Positions 1 to 10,130 of a stretch of DNA of 64,000 bases are shown here, piece after piece. The stretch covers positions 50,199,030 through 50,263,029 of the forward strand of contig CM057841.1 of assembly GCA_030068075.1 (NCBI GenBank), read 5' to 3'. Each line of letters starts with the position of its first letter. Position 1 is the first letter of the stretch. The stretch is from Paguma larvata. Its lineage: Eukaryota > Chordata > Mammalia > Carnivora > Viverridae. The position numbers and the translations under genes were made by a program. The notes beneath the pieces were generated by a model, which did no database searches, was not told where the DNA came from, and saw nothing but the letters and a program-made list of their open reading frames with translations.

Positions 1-583
1 GTATTGTCCAACACTGTATCCAACAGGGGTTAAGCTCCAAAACATACAAGGCACTTGTACAACTCAAGAGCAAAATAAATAAATAATCCTAAATAACCCA
101 ATTAAAAAACGGGCCAATGATTTGAACAGACATTTCTCCAAAGCAGACATACAGATGGCCAACCGACACTTGGAAAAGATGCTCAACATCACTCATCATC
201 AGGAAAATGCAAATCAAAACCATAATGTGATATCACCTCTCTCCAGTTGAATGGCTATTATCAAAAGAGAAGATAAATAGTGGTGAGGATGTGGAGAAAA
301 GGGAACCCTTGTGCACTACTGGTAGGAATGAGAAATGGTGCTGCCATTGTGGATTACAGACAGTATGGAAGTTCCTCAGAAATTAAAAATAGAACTGCCA
401 TATGATCCAGCAATATCACTTCTGATTATCTATCCAAAACAATTAAAATCAGATCTTGGGGCACCTGAGTAACTGAGTTGGTTGAGCACCCAACTCTTGA
501 TTTTGGCTCAGGTCATGATCTCACCGTTCTTGAGTTCAAGCCCCTATTGGACTCTGTGCTGATGGTGTGGAGCCTTCTTGGGA

Positions 584-630
<47 letters not shown>

Positions 631-1115
631 TCTCAAAATAAATAAACATTTAAAAAATTAGATCTTGAAGAAATTACCTTCAAATCCATGTTAACTATAG
701 CATTATTCACAATACCCAAGATAAAATACAAGCTTAGTGCCCATCAGCTGATGAATGGATAAAGAAAGCGTGGTAAATACATACACTGGAATAATATTCA
801 GCCTTAAAAACGGGGAACTCCTGCCATAAGCAACAACATGAACCTGGAAGATGTTATGCTAAGTGAAATAGGCCAGAGAAAGAAGGACAAATACTGTAAA
901 ATTATACTTATAGGAGGCATCTAAATAGTCAAATGCATAAAAACAGTAGAAAGGTGGTGGCCAGGAGCCAGGGGGAGGGAGAAATGGCGAGTGGCTGGTC
1001 AAAGGGCTTAAAGTTTCAGTCCTAGAAGATGAGTAAGTCCCGGAGCCCCGCGGTACAGCATCATGCCTCAGTTAACAATACTGAATTGTGCGCTTCATAA
1101 AGAAAATATTTCTAG
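1..1115 (+). mobile_element. L1 LINE, 3' part of ORF2 and 3' UTR, split by a SINE
   Basis: The sequence matches the end of L1 ORF2: a run of motifs such as AAAAGATGCTCAACATCACT near 175, the 'tggtgaggatgtggagaaa' block near 280, and the 'gatgaatggataaagaaa' block near 750. It then passes into 3' UTR with a diverged 'aacaatactgaattgt' near 1072. No A tail is visible, so the 3' end is truncated or decayed. A SINE at 458-653 interrupts it, and the L1 resumes in register afterwards. Reading frames are broken throughout, so it is inert. The 5' end lies outside the window. The divergence suggests an older L1M-type copy; the subfamily is not assigned. Confidence 0.9.
458..653 (+). mobile_element. 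Felid Can-SINE (SINEC) inserted in L1
   Basis: This tRNA-derived SINE has a promoter head (ctgagtaactgagttggttgag), a diverged B-box region near 530, a body, a (CT)n tract at about 582-623, an AATAAATAAA signal and an A-rich tail. It is flanked by a 13-bp target duplication with one mismatch (aaaatcagatctt at 445-457, aaaattagatctt at 654-666), so it inserted into the L1 by target-primed retrotransposition. Can-SINEs are transcribed by RNA polymerase III from the internal A and B boxes and are mobilised by L1 proteins. This copy is moderately diverged. Confidence 0.95.
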
Positions 1116-1514
1116 CGACTAAGGAATTATACAATAGTTCCTATTGAAACAAAAATTCTGAGATAGATTTTGAGGAAGAAGTTGTTGTGTTTTGAGTAAA
1201 TGAGAAATTAGGCCATATCTCCAAAAGTCAGTTAAAAGTGAATTGATAATGAGACTTCATGCCACATGCTATTAGCTGGACATATGATAGCTATTCACTT
1301 GGAAAACAATGTGAAAAAGAAAAGGAGTATCGGCAGGAAATATCACTCTGACTTATTAATTGCCTTTCAGTGAAATAAACTGATGTTTTATCTCACTTTT
1401 AAAGAAAGTTAAGGATACATGGGTGAAATAATACCAAGGAAGAAATTTCTTCAGACACGAAGTATTTTTAGAAGGTCACTCAATCAATTTGATTTCTTAG
1501 ACTTATTTTTTATT
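1116..1514. other. Unassigned AT-rich sequence
   Basis: No reading frame, repeat signature or RNA gene is recognised between the L1 3' end and the next SINE. Confidence 0.5.
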
Positions 1515-1720
1515 ATTTTTTAATGGTTATTTTGAGAGAGCATGCAGAAGCAAGTGAGTGGGGGAGGGGCACAGAGAGAGGGAGAGAGAGGATCCCAAGG
1601 AGACTCCACATTGTCAGTGCGGAGCCTGACCCGGGGCTCAAACTCACAAACTATGAGATCATGACCTGAGCCCAGATCAAGTTTTGGAAGCTTAACCGAC
1701 CGAACCACCCATGCACCCCC
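1515..1720 (-). mobile_element. Felid Can-SINE, antisense
   Basis: On the minus strand the head is at the right (ends in gcaccccc at 1720) and the T-rich reversed tail at the left. The body shows gagatcatgacctgagc at about 1650. Short flanks ttagactt (1497-1504) and ttaaactt (1721-1728) may be the decayed target duplication. A 62-codon minus-strand frame here is only SINE sequence. Confidence 0.92.
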
Positions 1721-2089
1721 TTAAACTTGATTTAATTCGCAGTGATTAAGGCAACACCCTGAACAAGCCAGGTGATTAACCTCCCTGAGGAAGAATTATT
1801 TTAGGAAAGGAGAGATGACATCCATTTCCATGGTGGCACTCATGACTCAGACTTCCGTTGGTACTGGCTTGTGCCCATGTATCCCTGGGGATAAACGCTT
1901 GAAGAACTTGTCTGTTGACATATAGTGCTAACACCTGGAATCATTTTCTTAATAAACTCCTAGGAGTGAAGAGATACTGAAGTTATCTGGGGTGGTGGTT
2001 AGTCTCCGAAGATACCTACCTGCCACTCCTTTCCTCCAGTTTCCACCTACCGCTTCTTGCATCAAGATGTCATACAATTCGCCCCAGCT

Positions 2090-2458
2090 CCAGCACTCTC
2101 GAATTTGGGCTGTCCTAAGTGACTTGCTTGACCACTAGAATGCAATGGAATTGATATTCTGGGATTTGGGAAGCTAGTGCCAAGAAGGTGGCAGATGCCA
2201 TCTTATCCTTCCTTTGGGGATAACCGGGCCATGTAAGGATTCTTGGCCCCTCCCCAGATGTTCCCCTCCTTCTCACCTGAGATGCCCAACACATGAGCCT
2301 CCAGTTCCAGCCACCATTTGGTGGCAACTATCTGTGAGGCCCCAAGTATGAACTGTCTAGTTGAGCCCGGTCAATGCATAGGACAATGACAAGTGATAAA
2401 AATACTGTGTTAAACCCCTGTATTTGGGGGTGGTAGGTTAGGTAGCAATATGTAACCA
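2090..2458 (+). mobile_element. MaLR/MLT1-like solitary LTR, diverged
   Basis: The internal phrase 'gacttgcttgaccactagaatgcaa' near 2122 resembles the MaLR phrase about neighbouring 'caatagaatg'. The right end (ctgtatttgggggtggtaggttaggtagcaatatgtaac, 2418-2457) is a decayed form of the characteristic terminal block with 'gcagcaata'. No internal viral genes are present, so this would be a solo LTR of a non-autonomous ERVL-MaLR element. The left boundary is uncertain and the subfamily is not named. Confidence 0.5.
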
Positions 2459-2899
2459 AACATCTTGACTTCAAAGGAGAATATTTAGCATTTTACCCCA
2501 TCCACTCGGCATTTAAAAAACCTCCCAAAGTATCTTCTTGGCATGTTTCTTGTTGTTGTTCATCTAATTAGCACCCTGTTAAATGATATGCCAAGAGCCT
2601 CTTTACTTCAGGCTACATTTCTTGTGTAGGTGTATGTTTTCTACAGGGCTGTCAACTCAACGACGCTGCAACCCTCTCAATTCCTTCAAGACTGTGCCAC
2701 ACATTATTTTTTGGCATGCTTTGATTATATCCCCTCTGCTGTCTGTCCCTGAACTATTTATAGTAAAAATTGATGTCGTGGAGGAAGCCAAAAAAAAAGA
2801 GTCTACAAATAATATCAAAGCAAAATATGAATTTCTCTCTCTCTGCGTCGTATTAGCCATTAATAACACAATCTGTTGATTCTCTCCTAAGATCAATTT
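2459..2899. other. Unassigned; possible decayed L1 continuation
   Basis: This stretch has open frames of 82 and 98 codons on opposite strands. Neither has a recognised motif and both look like chance. It may belong to the antisense L1 that begins to be recognisable near 2900. Confidence 0.4.
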
Positions 2900-3260
2900 C
2901 CTCAAAATATACTGCAGTTTCTCCTGTGAAAGACTGAAATATTGGCTTCAATTTGCATTTTTCCCGATTACCAGTGAGGCTGAACATTTTCTTGCTACGT
3001 GTTTATTGCTTTTCAGGTGAATTGCTCATACATATTTTGTGCATTACCGATTTTTAGGATTTCTTTATACTGGCTGCTTGCATAAGCTATAAAGATACTC
3101 CTTGTCTGTGTCTTACATTTCGAATCTGTTTATAACTTATTTTATTGTCGCAGGAGTTCCTTTATGATTGTGCTGCTTTAAGAAAATCTTCTTTATCTTA
3201 ATCTCCTAAAGATAATTCTATATATTTTTTAGACATTTTAGGTTAGCTTTACGCATTGAG
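2900..3260 (-). mobile_element. Ancient L1 (L1M type), antisense ORF2 fragment
   Basis: Read on the + strand, 'tttgcatttttcccgattaccagtgagg' near 2953 is the reversed L1 ORF2 segment usually seen as ttgcatttccctgattac. Diverged versions of the following block ('gaattgctcatacatattttg', then 'ggatttctttatactgg') come in the expected order. It has many substitutions and no open frame. The boundaries are approximate. Confidence 0.6.
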
Positions 3261-3791
3261 GTGGTTAGAATATGGGGGCTGGACTCTGGCATGTAATATG
3301 AACAAGGAATATATATTTTTCCTATGGATGTTAAATTTTCCCATTAGCATTTAATAAGAGAACCATCATTTCTTGTGATTGGTTAATAATGCCTCTTTTA
3401 GAAACCAAGTCTCCACCTATACCTGGGGTATGAGTCTGAGGTCAGCCTTGTCTTATTTTGTCTCTTTACTTATTAATATCATGGTCCTTTAAAAGATTGC
3501 ATTTAAAAATTGTTTCTCTTCACCTCACAACATGTTTTGCTACATGAATGGAAGCCTTTAGTTTTTTATATTTTGATTTTGATGAATGAATAATTATTTT
3601 TCACGTTAGTCTATCAAAGGATATAGTGAATCTCACCAAAGGTGGTTATGCCAATGCTGGGCTTCCTGATTTTGAATGCTGGTATTAGCACTTGATAGTT
3701 GAGCGATTTACAATTCTGCTAGTTTTTGCTTTATGAAGTCTCGGGCTAAGTTAATAAAAACACTAATGTTTACCGTTATACTACTAAATGG
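3261..3791. other. Unassigned AT-rich sequence
   Basis: Parts may be further decayed L1, but no block could be matched with confidence. No coding frame or RNA gene was seen. Confidence 0.4.
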
Positions 3792-3799
3792 AAATCCCT

Positions 3800-4000
3800 A
3801 ATAGGGGGCGCCTGGGTGGCTCAGTTGGGTAAGCATCTGACTTTGGGTTTTGGCTCAGGTTACAATTTCATGGTTTGTGAGTTTGAGCCCTCCAAACTGC
3901 GCTGACAGTGCAGAGCCTGCTTGGGATTCTCTCTCTTCCTCTCTGTCTGCCTCTTACCTGCTCTCTCTCCAGATAAATATACATAAACTTAAAAAACATA
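3800..4000 (+). mobile_element. Felid Can-SINE
   Basis: The head gggggcgcctgggtggctca starts at about 3804. The body differs from the young consensus (ctgacagtgcagagcctgcttgggattctctc), which matches an older Can-SINE subtype. The target duplication aaatccct occurs at 3792-3799 and 4001-4008. The tail is short and impure. Confidence 0.94.
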
Positions 4001-4008
4001 AAATCCCT

Positions 4009-5819
4009 TTTAACTATGTTATTTGCTAACTTTCTGTGTGGCAGGCATTGCAAACTTGAGCAAGTATTTCCATTAAAGGAAAGTGTTACGATTAATCCTG
4101 ATGGGTGAGAGGGAGTTTTGCTAAATGACATAGGTATTATTATATTGTGATTGCTCCAGCAGAGGGATCAGGAAAAACAGTATATTTAAACCGAAATTGA
4201 AATATATTTTTCCACTATACTGTGTCACTTAAGTTCCCCTCCAGTTTCAGCATGTTAATATAACGTTTTTCTCATGCCCTGTGCCTCTGCACATACTCTT
4301 GTCTGGTGCTCTGGTTTAGTACAAAAAGAATGGTTTTTCAGTTTAACCATTGGTTCTGAAATCCTGAGGACTTTTTATGGGGATAAATAACCCTCCCCCA
4401 CAAATGCATAAATCCCCCATTCAGACTGGGTCTCACATGTAAGGATCTCATCTCCAAAAACCTATGAGATGGACTGGCATCGCGTGACTTGTGATACCAG
4501 GTAAGCAGAAGCGATCTGTGCTTCTGGTTAAGAGAATTTCACGTTGATCTGAAAGTCTCCACAGGCTTTTTTCCCTTTGCTGATATTTGAAAAGATGGTG
4601 GCCCCAAGTGGCCTTGTGTCCCTGAGGATCAATGTGCACACTCACCTGCTGCTTGAACTGGGGGAAAATATAATTAAGCCACTGTGATTTGGGGCTATTT
4701 CTTTCCACACCTGGCTCATTCTGAGTAGGAGAGGCTGCTTTCATGGAAACTAAAATGTGGCATCAACACCAGCCATAGTTAATAGGCAGGCTGGAGGTAA
4801 ACTGATATTGAATACTATACTAATGACCATTCACCTATTCTGTGATGAAATTTTTTATAAAACTGCGTGTGGTCTGAAATAATTTGGGAGGTAAAAGAGC
4901 TTAGACCCCATTAAGGACATGTAGAAGTGAAAGAGGCAAGTGCTTTTTATCATCAAGCGGTAAAAGATAAAATTCACAAGGTCTTTGTTCAAGAAAGGAT
5001 GATAGAGCTTATATGGCAAGGATCAAATCAAGGGTACAGTTTCTCTCTATTGTTAGAACTTCTAAGTGGATTAAAAAGACACCTGGTAGATGTTTTTTTT
5101 AGAGTGAGAGACAGAATGTGTGTACAATCCTATGTATCTTTTGACAAGTTCCTTTGATAAGGTCATGCTTTTTAGTTATTTCCTGTAGATCCCAAAGTAG
5201 TGTGGTCCTATCTGATTGAATAGATTCAAAAGATTCTAAAGAAACCTCCAACGATTTTTTGCATGCTTAATTCATTGGGTCTTCTTACTCCTAAACAAGT
5301 TGTCTTTCTTTGTGTAAATATTTGTTAATATTTTTCCTTCCAAACTGGTGTGATTCCTTCTGGCAACAAATTGGTTTCATCTAGTAGTTACCCAGAATTT
5401 CTTATAATAGGAGACACTGACTTTTCAGAGATATTTGCATCATTTTACTAAGAAAATCCATACTTACACAAATATTTTGCCATATCCTAAGCCAGGGGCT
5501 TCTCTTGTTGGATATTGCAATCTTCGAAAGTACCCCGGGTGCACGTATTTTTGTTTTTTTTTAATAACTTCATTTTGGTTTGTTCATTGCTGGTGTATAG
5601 AAGTTAAAATTGATTTTTAAAATATTCTAGTGTCCCATTACTATGTTGGATTAGTTTATTTAAAAGTGTTTTTAGTTATTCCTTAGAACTTTATATATAA
5701 GAGATCATGCTATTTTTCTTTCTTTCAATCTGTATAAATTGTGTAACTTTCTGTTGCCTAATTATCCTGACTAGGTCCTTGAGCACAAAATCAAGACATA
5801 TGTTTCTAGAAGAGTTTAT
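4009..5819. other. 1.8 kb without recognised features
   Basis: The sequence is AT-rich and looks unique. Open frames up to 98 codons (4448-4744, minus) lack recognisable domains. A phrase near 5760 (cctgactaggtccttgagcac) faintly resembles reversed L1 RT sequence, but this is too weak to call. Confidence 0.5.
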
Positions 5820-6891
5820 GGTTCACAACAAAATGAGAGGAAGGTACAGCCATTTCCCATGTACCAGCTCCTGTACACACCCAGCCTCCCCATTATCATG
5901 TCTCCCCCCAGAGGGGCATAGTTGTTACAATTGCTGAACCTGCAGTGACACAGTACTACCACCGGAAGTCCATAGTTTACATTAGAGGTCACTCTTGGTG
6001 TTGTACAGTCTCTGGGTTTGCAAAAATGTACATGACATGTATCCATTGTTACAATATCGTATGGAATATTTTCACTGGCCCCCAAATCCTCTGTGCTATG
6101 CCCGTTCATCCCTGCCTCTCCAAATCCCTGGAAACCACTGATCTTTTTAATGGCTCCAGAGTTATGCCTTTTCTCTAATCTCATATAGGTGAAATCATCA
6201 GTACGCAGCCTTTATGGACTGGCCTCTTTCACTTACTAATATGGACTTGGGTTCTTCCATGTCTTTCAGTGACTTGATAGTTCATTTCTTTTTAGCACTG
6301 AATAATATCCATTGTCTGGCTGGTCTACAGTTTATCCACACCCACTGAAGGACGTCTTGGTTGCTTCTGCGTTTTGGTAGTTACAGGTAGTGTTTCTGTC
6401 TACGTCCGTGTGCAGCTTTCTGTGTGTCCAGCATCTTCACCTCCTTTGAGGAAGCACCGAGGAGTAGGATTGCTGGAACATACTGTAAGAATATGTTTAG
6501 TTTTGTAAGAAGTTGCCAAACTCTCTCCTGAATTGTATATACTATTTTTCATGCTCGTCGGCAGTGAATGAGATTTCCTCTTGCTCCACATCCTCATCAG
6601 CATTTGGTGTTGTCAGTGTTTTGGATTTGGCGTGTTCCGATAGGCTTGTTTGCATTTCCCTGAGGACATGTGCTGAGGAACATCTTCTCATGTGTGTACT
6701 TGCCATCTGTATGTCTTTGGTGAAATGTCTGTTGATGTCTTTGTCTTATTTTTTACTCAGGTTGTTTTCTTATTGTTGAGTTGTAAAAGTACTTTGTATA
6801 TTTCAGTTAACAGTCCTTCATCAGATGTGCCTTTGGCAAACATTTTCTCCCTGCGTGGGGCTTGTCTTCTCATTCTCTTGAAATTATCTTT
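5820..6891 (-). mobile_element. Ancient L1 (L1M type), antisense 3' UTR and ORF2 C-terminus
   Basis: On the + strand the order is reversed 3' UTR (for example 'ctggaaaccactgatctttttaatggc' near 6129), then 'cactgaataatatccattgt', 'aaggacgtcttggttgcttc', 'tttagttttgtaagaagttgccaaac', 'ttttcttattgttgag' and 'ttgtcttctcattctcttg'. This is the known order of the antisense 3' end of L1M ORF2. Frames are broken; the 122-codon minus-strand frame at 5816-6184 lies in the UTR part and is not a gene. Two SINEs interrupt it at 6908-7324. Confidence 0.85.
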
Positions 6892-6907
6892 CCTCTAGCG
6901 AGTTTTT

Positions 6908-7113
6908 AAAAAAAATTTTAAAAATGTTTATTTTTGAGAGAGACAGAATGGGTGGGGGAGGGACAGAGAAAGAGGGAGACACAGAACCCGAAGCAGGCTC
7001 CAGGCTCTGAGCTGTCAGCACAGAGCCGAGTGCGGGGTTCGAAATCATGAAATGTGAGATCATGACCTGAGCCGAAGTCGGAAACTTAACTGACTGAGCC
7101 ACCTTGCGCCTCT
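6908..7113 (-). mobile_element. Felid Can-SINE, first of two at one target
   Basis: The reversed A tail (about 6908-6938) is followed by a purine tract, gcaggctccaggctctgagc near 6992, the reversed B-box region near 7037 and the reversed head ending near 7112. It is flanked by cctctagcgagttttt (6892-6907) and cctctagtgagattttt (7114-7130). The body is close to the young felid consensus. Confidence 0.95.
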
Positions 7114-7130
7114 CCTCTAGTGAGATTTTT

Positions 7131-7324
7131 TAATGTTTATTTATTTATTTTGAAAGAGAGAGAAAGTAGAGTAGGGGCAGAGAGGGAGAGAGAATCCTAG
7201 GCAGGTTCCATGCTGTCAGTGCAGAGCCTGATGCAGGGATGGATCCCAGGAGCCATGAGATCATGACTTGAGCTGAAATTAAGATTCAGACACTTAACCC
7301 ACTGAGCCACCCAGGCCCCCTGCT
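7131..7324 (-). mobile_element. Felid Can-SINE, second of two at one target
   Basis: This copy has the same orientation as its left neighbour but an older body (gttccatgctgtcagtgcagagc) lacking the younger 'cagctcagagcctggagcc' block. It is flanked by cctctagtgagattttt (7114-7130) and cctctagtgagttttt (7325-7340). The middle flank is shared with the preceding SINE, so the two elements inserted successively into the same target. Confidence 0.95.
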
Positions 7325-7340
7325 CCTCTAGTGAGTTTTT

Positions 7341-8796
7341 AAGTTGTGTTATACTTTTCAGCTCCAGAGTTTTCATTTACTTCTTTTTAATAAGTTCTGT
7401 CTTCTTGAGACATTGTCTTATCTTCCTTTAATTCTTTAAACATGATATTTTGTCCTTGTAACATCCTTGATGTCTGATGTATCTATAATGTCTAATAGCT
7501 GTGCTCAGATTTTTAAATTATATTTTAGCCTGAAAAGTTTTGGATTTTATCAAATGTTACCTGCATGTTACCCCTGGGTCAACATAAGACACATATTAGT
7601 CAACATCTGTGCTTAAGCCCTCTTGGCCAGCCAGATTTTAGCCTTTACCATTTTATGTGTGTAGGGCTTGGAGACTCCTAGTATATAGTTCAAGTTTAGA
7701 TCTTTGTCCCATGTTCCATGAGGGATTAGAAGTTTGGAAATCCCTCTCCAGTCACTCCTGGAAGGGCACAGTCCTGGACATGCATGCACTATTCCAGAGT
7801 GCCAGGGGTGGTTGTGATTTTGTTTTTGAGCCCAGTTTTCTAAAGGTTGGCTCTGAGTTGCTTATTCGGCCAGTGTTGGGTTCGAGCTTGTGCTTGATCC
7901 TCTACTGACAGTGAGGCTTCTGTCCTTTGTTGATGGATGTGTGACTTGGGGACGGCTTTTACATTTGTGTCGCACAAGAGTTCTAATTTCTCCTGAGTGG
8001 GTTCAGCCTAGCACTTGTGTACAGACTTCTCAACCCTCAAAGGTGGATGTGAAACCAGAATGGCTCTTAAGGGCAATGTCCTTCCCTGATTGTGTTCAAC
8101 TTCTAACTGGCCTGCCATTGTGCTGTGTGCTACCATTATCATGGAGCTATGGACTCCCTCTTAGACACTCCAGTAAAATCTCTGTTGTTTTGTCAATCTC
8201 TTTTAAGTGTGGATATCTCCATATTCTTTTCCGAACAAAGTCTCCTCAGGTAGAACATTGGAGTCCATCTACAGAGCCTGCCATTCTGGGGCAGCATACA
8301 AGAGCTTCTGTAAGAGCTTCTATGACATTGTACAGGAGCTGGGGCTAAGGACAATGGCCCCTTCTCCTGTGGTGGTGACACCCTGCTCTAAAAGCAGGTC
8401 CTGGACAACTAGTATTACCTAGTGGGCGTGGCTTCTCCCTCCAGCATGAAACTTCCATCTTAAGAGCAAGCTGAGGTAAAGACAATTAGGGCCCATCATG
8501 CTCAGCTTGCTACACTCTGAGTAGAGCTCCCCTCCTATGTGGAGAAAGGAGTCTGGTGCTTTTGGCTATGCCTTCTGGGGAAGTTGCTTCTGCCATCAGG
8601 GGCTAAAAGAAATTAGAAATGCTAGTGAGTTACTGCTTTTGCAAATAACTAGAATCCTAGCCTGTGAACTACAAGAAGAGGGAACCCTACATTTTTAGTT
8701 GCCCCACCCAGAGTGGAGCTTTTGCCACACTGAGCTGGAAGCATGTGGGAGGGAATAGATCAGATGCCACAAATTTTCACTATTCTGTCCAATATG
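7341..8796 (-). mobile_element. Probable 5'-ward continuation of the ancient antisense L1
   Basis: The phrases 'gagacattgtcttatcttcctttaattcttt' (about 7407) and 'cagctccagagttttcattta' resemble reversed sequence from the 5' part of L1M elements. If so, most of ORF2 is missing between this piece and 6891. The longest + strand open frame here (152 codons, 7890-8348) has no recognisable domain, lacks supporting splice sites and is probably chance. The identification weakens to the right of about 7600. Confidence 0.4.
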
Positions 8797-8809
8797 CAGA
8801 CCTTGATTT

Positions 8810-8985
8810 TTTTTTTTTTTGAGAGAGTATGTGAGCGGGATTTAGGGGTGGGGCCAAGAGAGACAATCCCAAGCAGGTTCCATGGTGTCAGTGCAGAGCC
8901 CAGTGTAGGGCTTGAACTCATCAACAGTGACATCATGACCTGAGCCAAAATCAAGCACCAGATGCTTAACTCACTGAGCCACCCC
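8810..8985 (-). mobile_element. Felid Can-SINE, older subtype
   Basis: A T15 run reversed tail at about 8808-8820 is followed by a degraded purine tract, the body 'caggttccatggtgtcagtgcagagc' and a reversed head ending in gagccaccc. The flanks cagaccttgattt (8797-8809) and cagacctgggttt (8986-8998) are the target duplication with two differences. Confidence 0.93.
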
Positions 8986-9079
8986 CAGACCTGGGTTTCT
9001 ATATGTCAATATGCACTCTAGGAATCAAGGATTCTTAGAGAGGTAGAGAAACTTCACGATAAGCCTAGAACATCTTGTG

Positions 9080-10130
9080 CCAAAAAGCAAATCAATGTTT
9101 AAAATAATACGAGGACATGTCAGGAGACAGTCTGGGAGACAGCTCCCTGCAGGCAAAATCTGGAACAATCTGAGCATAAAAACTGAATTAAATAAGCAAA
9201 TATGAGTCTGTACTGATGTAAATAAATGAATGTTGGGAAAGAAAAAGCTGTCATGTCGAGGAGAAGACTAATAAATATAGAAATGATGGTTTATTATAAA
9301 ATCGCTTTTTTTTTGCCACCATCACAGTAATGATGGATGCAGGCAAGTATCATTAATAGATGGATAAAATGGAAAAAAAAATTTTAATGAACAGAATATT
9401 TACATAATCTCAAAGTATCTCCCTGAAGTTACTTACTAATCACAAAAGAAAAATTAGTAATGTTATAGGGAAGAAAACTGGTTGACACCATCTAATGATA
9501 TGATCAACTTAGCATCGCCAGCAAGTGGACAAGCTGACAGCCCGGGAAGACAGAGCACCGAGTCTGTGGTCCTCCTACTAGGAACGGATAACCTGGATCT
9601 CGTCACAAGGAAACATCAGGCAAAGGTAAGTTGAAGGACTTTCTGCAAAATAACTGGCCTGTGTCCTTCAAGAATCTGGAGGTCATTAAAGGCAAAGAAA
9701 GGCTGAAAACTGATATGAAAGGTGAATAAAGGTACTTAGATATATGTGATTCTGGATTGGCTTGGTCCAGAAAAATAATATTATGAAGGACATTAGGACA
9801 ATTGGTAACATCTGAACATGACATGTAGTATATATGATAGTATTATATTGGTGTCAGGCATCCTGATTTTGATATACATATATATATGTATATATATATA
9901 TATAGTATATAATATAGTGATTTTGATATATATATATATATAGTGACTGCATAAGAGAAAAGTCATATTCAGGAAACAGTCACTGACTTTATAGAAAAGT
10001 TGATGTGATGTTGATAAATGATCCTCACATCATTCAGAAAAATATCTGTATGTATGTGAACATTCATAATGAGTCATCAGAAAAGTACTGAGCATTTGAC
10101 CACTACCTGAAATTTGTTCTAAAATAAATG
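9080..10130 (+). mobile_element. Ancient LINE-like 3' end (same type as 61960-62315)
   Basis: The string of phrases 'aataactggcctgtgtccttcaagaatc' (9650), 'gattctggattggcttggtccag' (9748), 'aggacattaggacaattgg' (9787) and 'ggcatcctgattttgat' (9857) matches a common mammalian repeat tail that I remember as L1M/HAL1-like 3' sequence. It is strongly diverged and has an AT microsatellite grown inside it. No open frame. The family name is tentative and the boundaries are approximate. Confidence 0.5.
9864..9945. repeat. AT microsatellite with a 54-bp tandem unit
   Basis: Alternating TA/AT runs lie at 9871-9905 and 9925-9942. The prefix tgattttgatata occurs at 9864 and again at 9918, so a unit of about 54 bp appears to be duplicated, with later expansion of the TA tracts. 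Confidence 0.8.

Noticed and set aside
458..653. tRNA gene from the A/B box-like sequence
   Set aside because: The tRNA-like part is the head of a SINE with a body, tail and target duplication; it has no cloverleaf-competent full tRNA. The same applies to all other SINE heads here.
7890..8348. 152-codon + strand frame
   Set aside because: No domain, no splice support, and it probably lies within decayed antisense L1 sequence.
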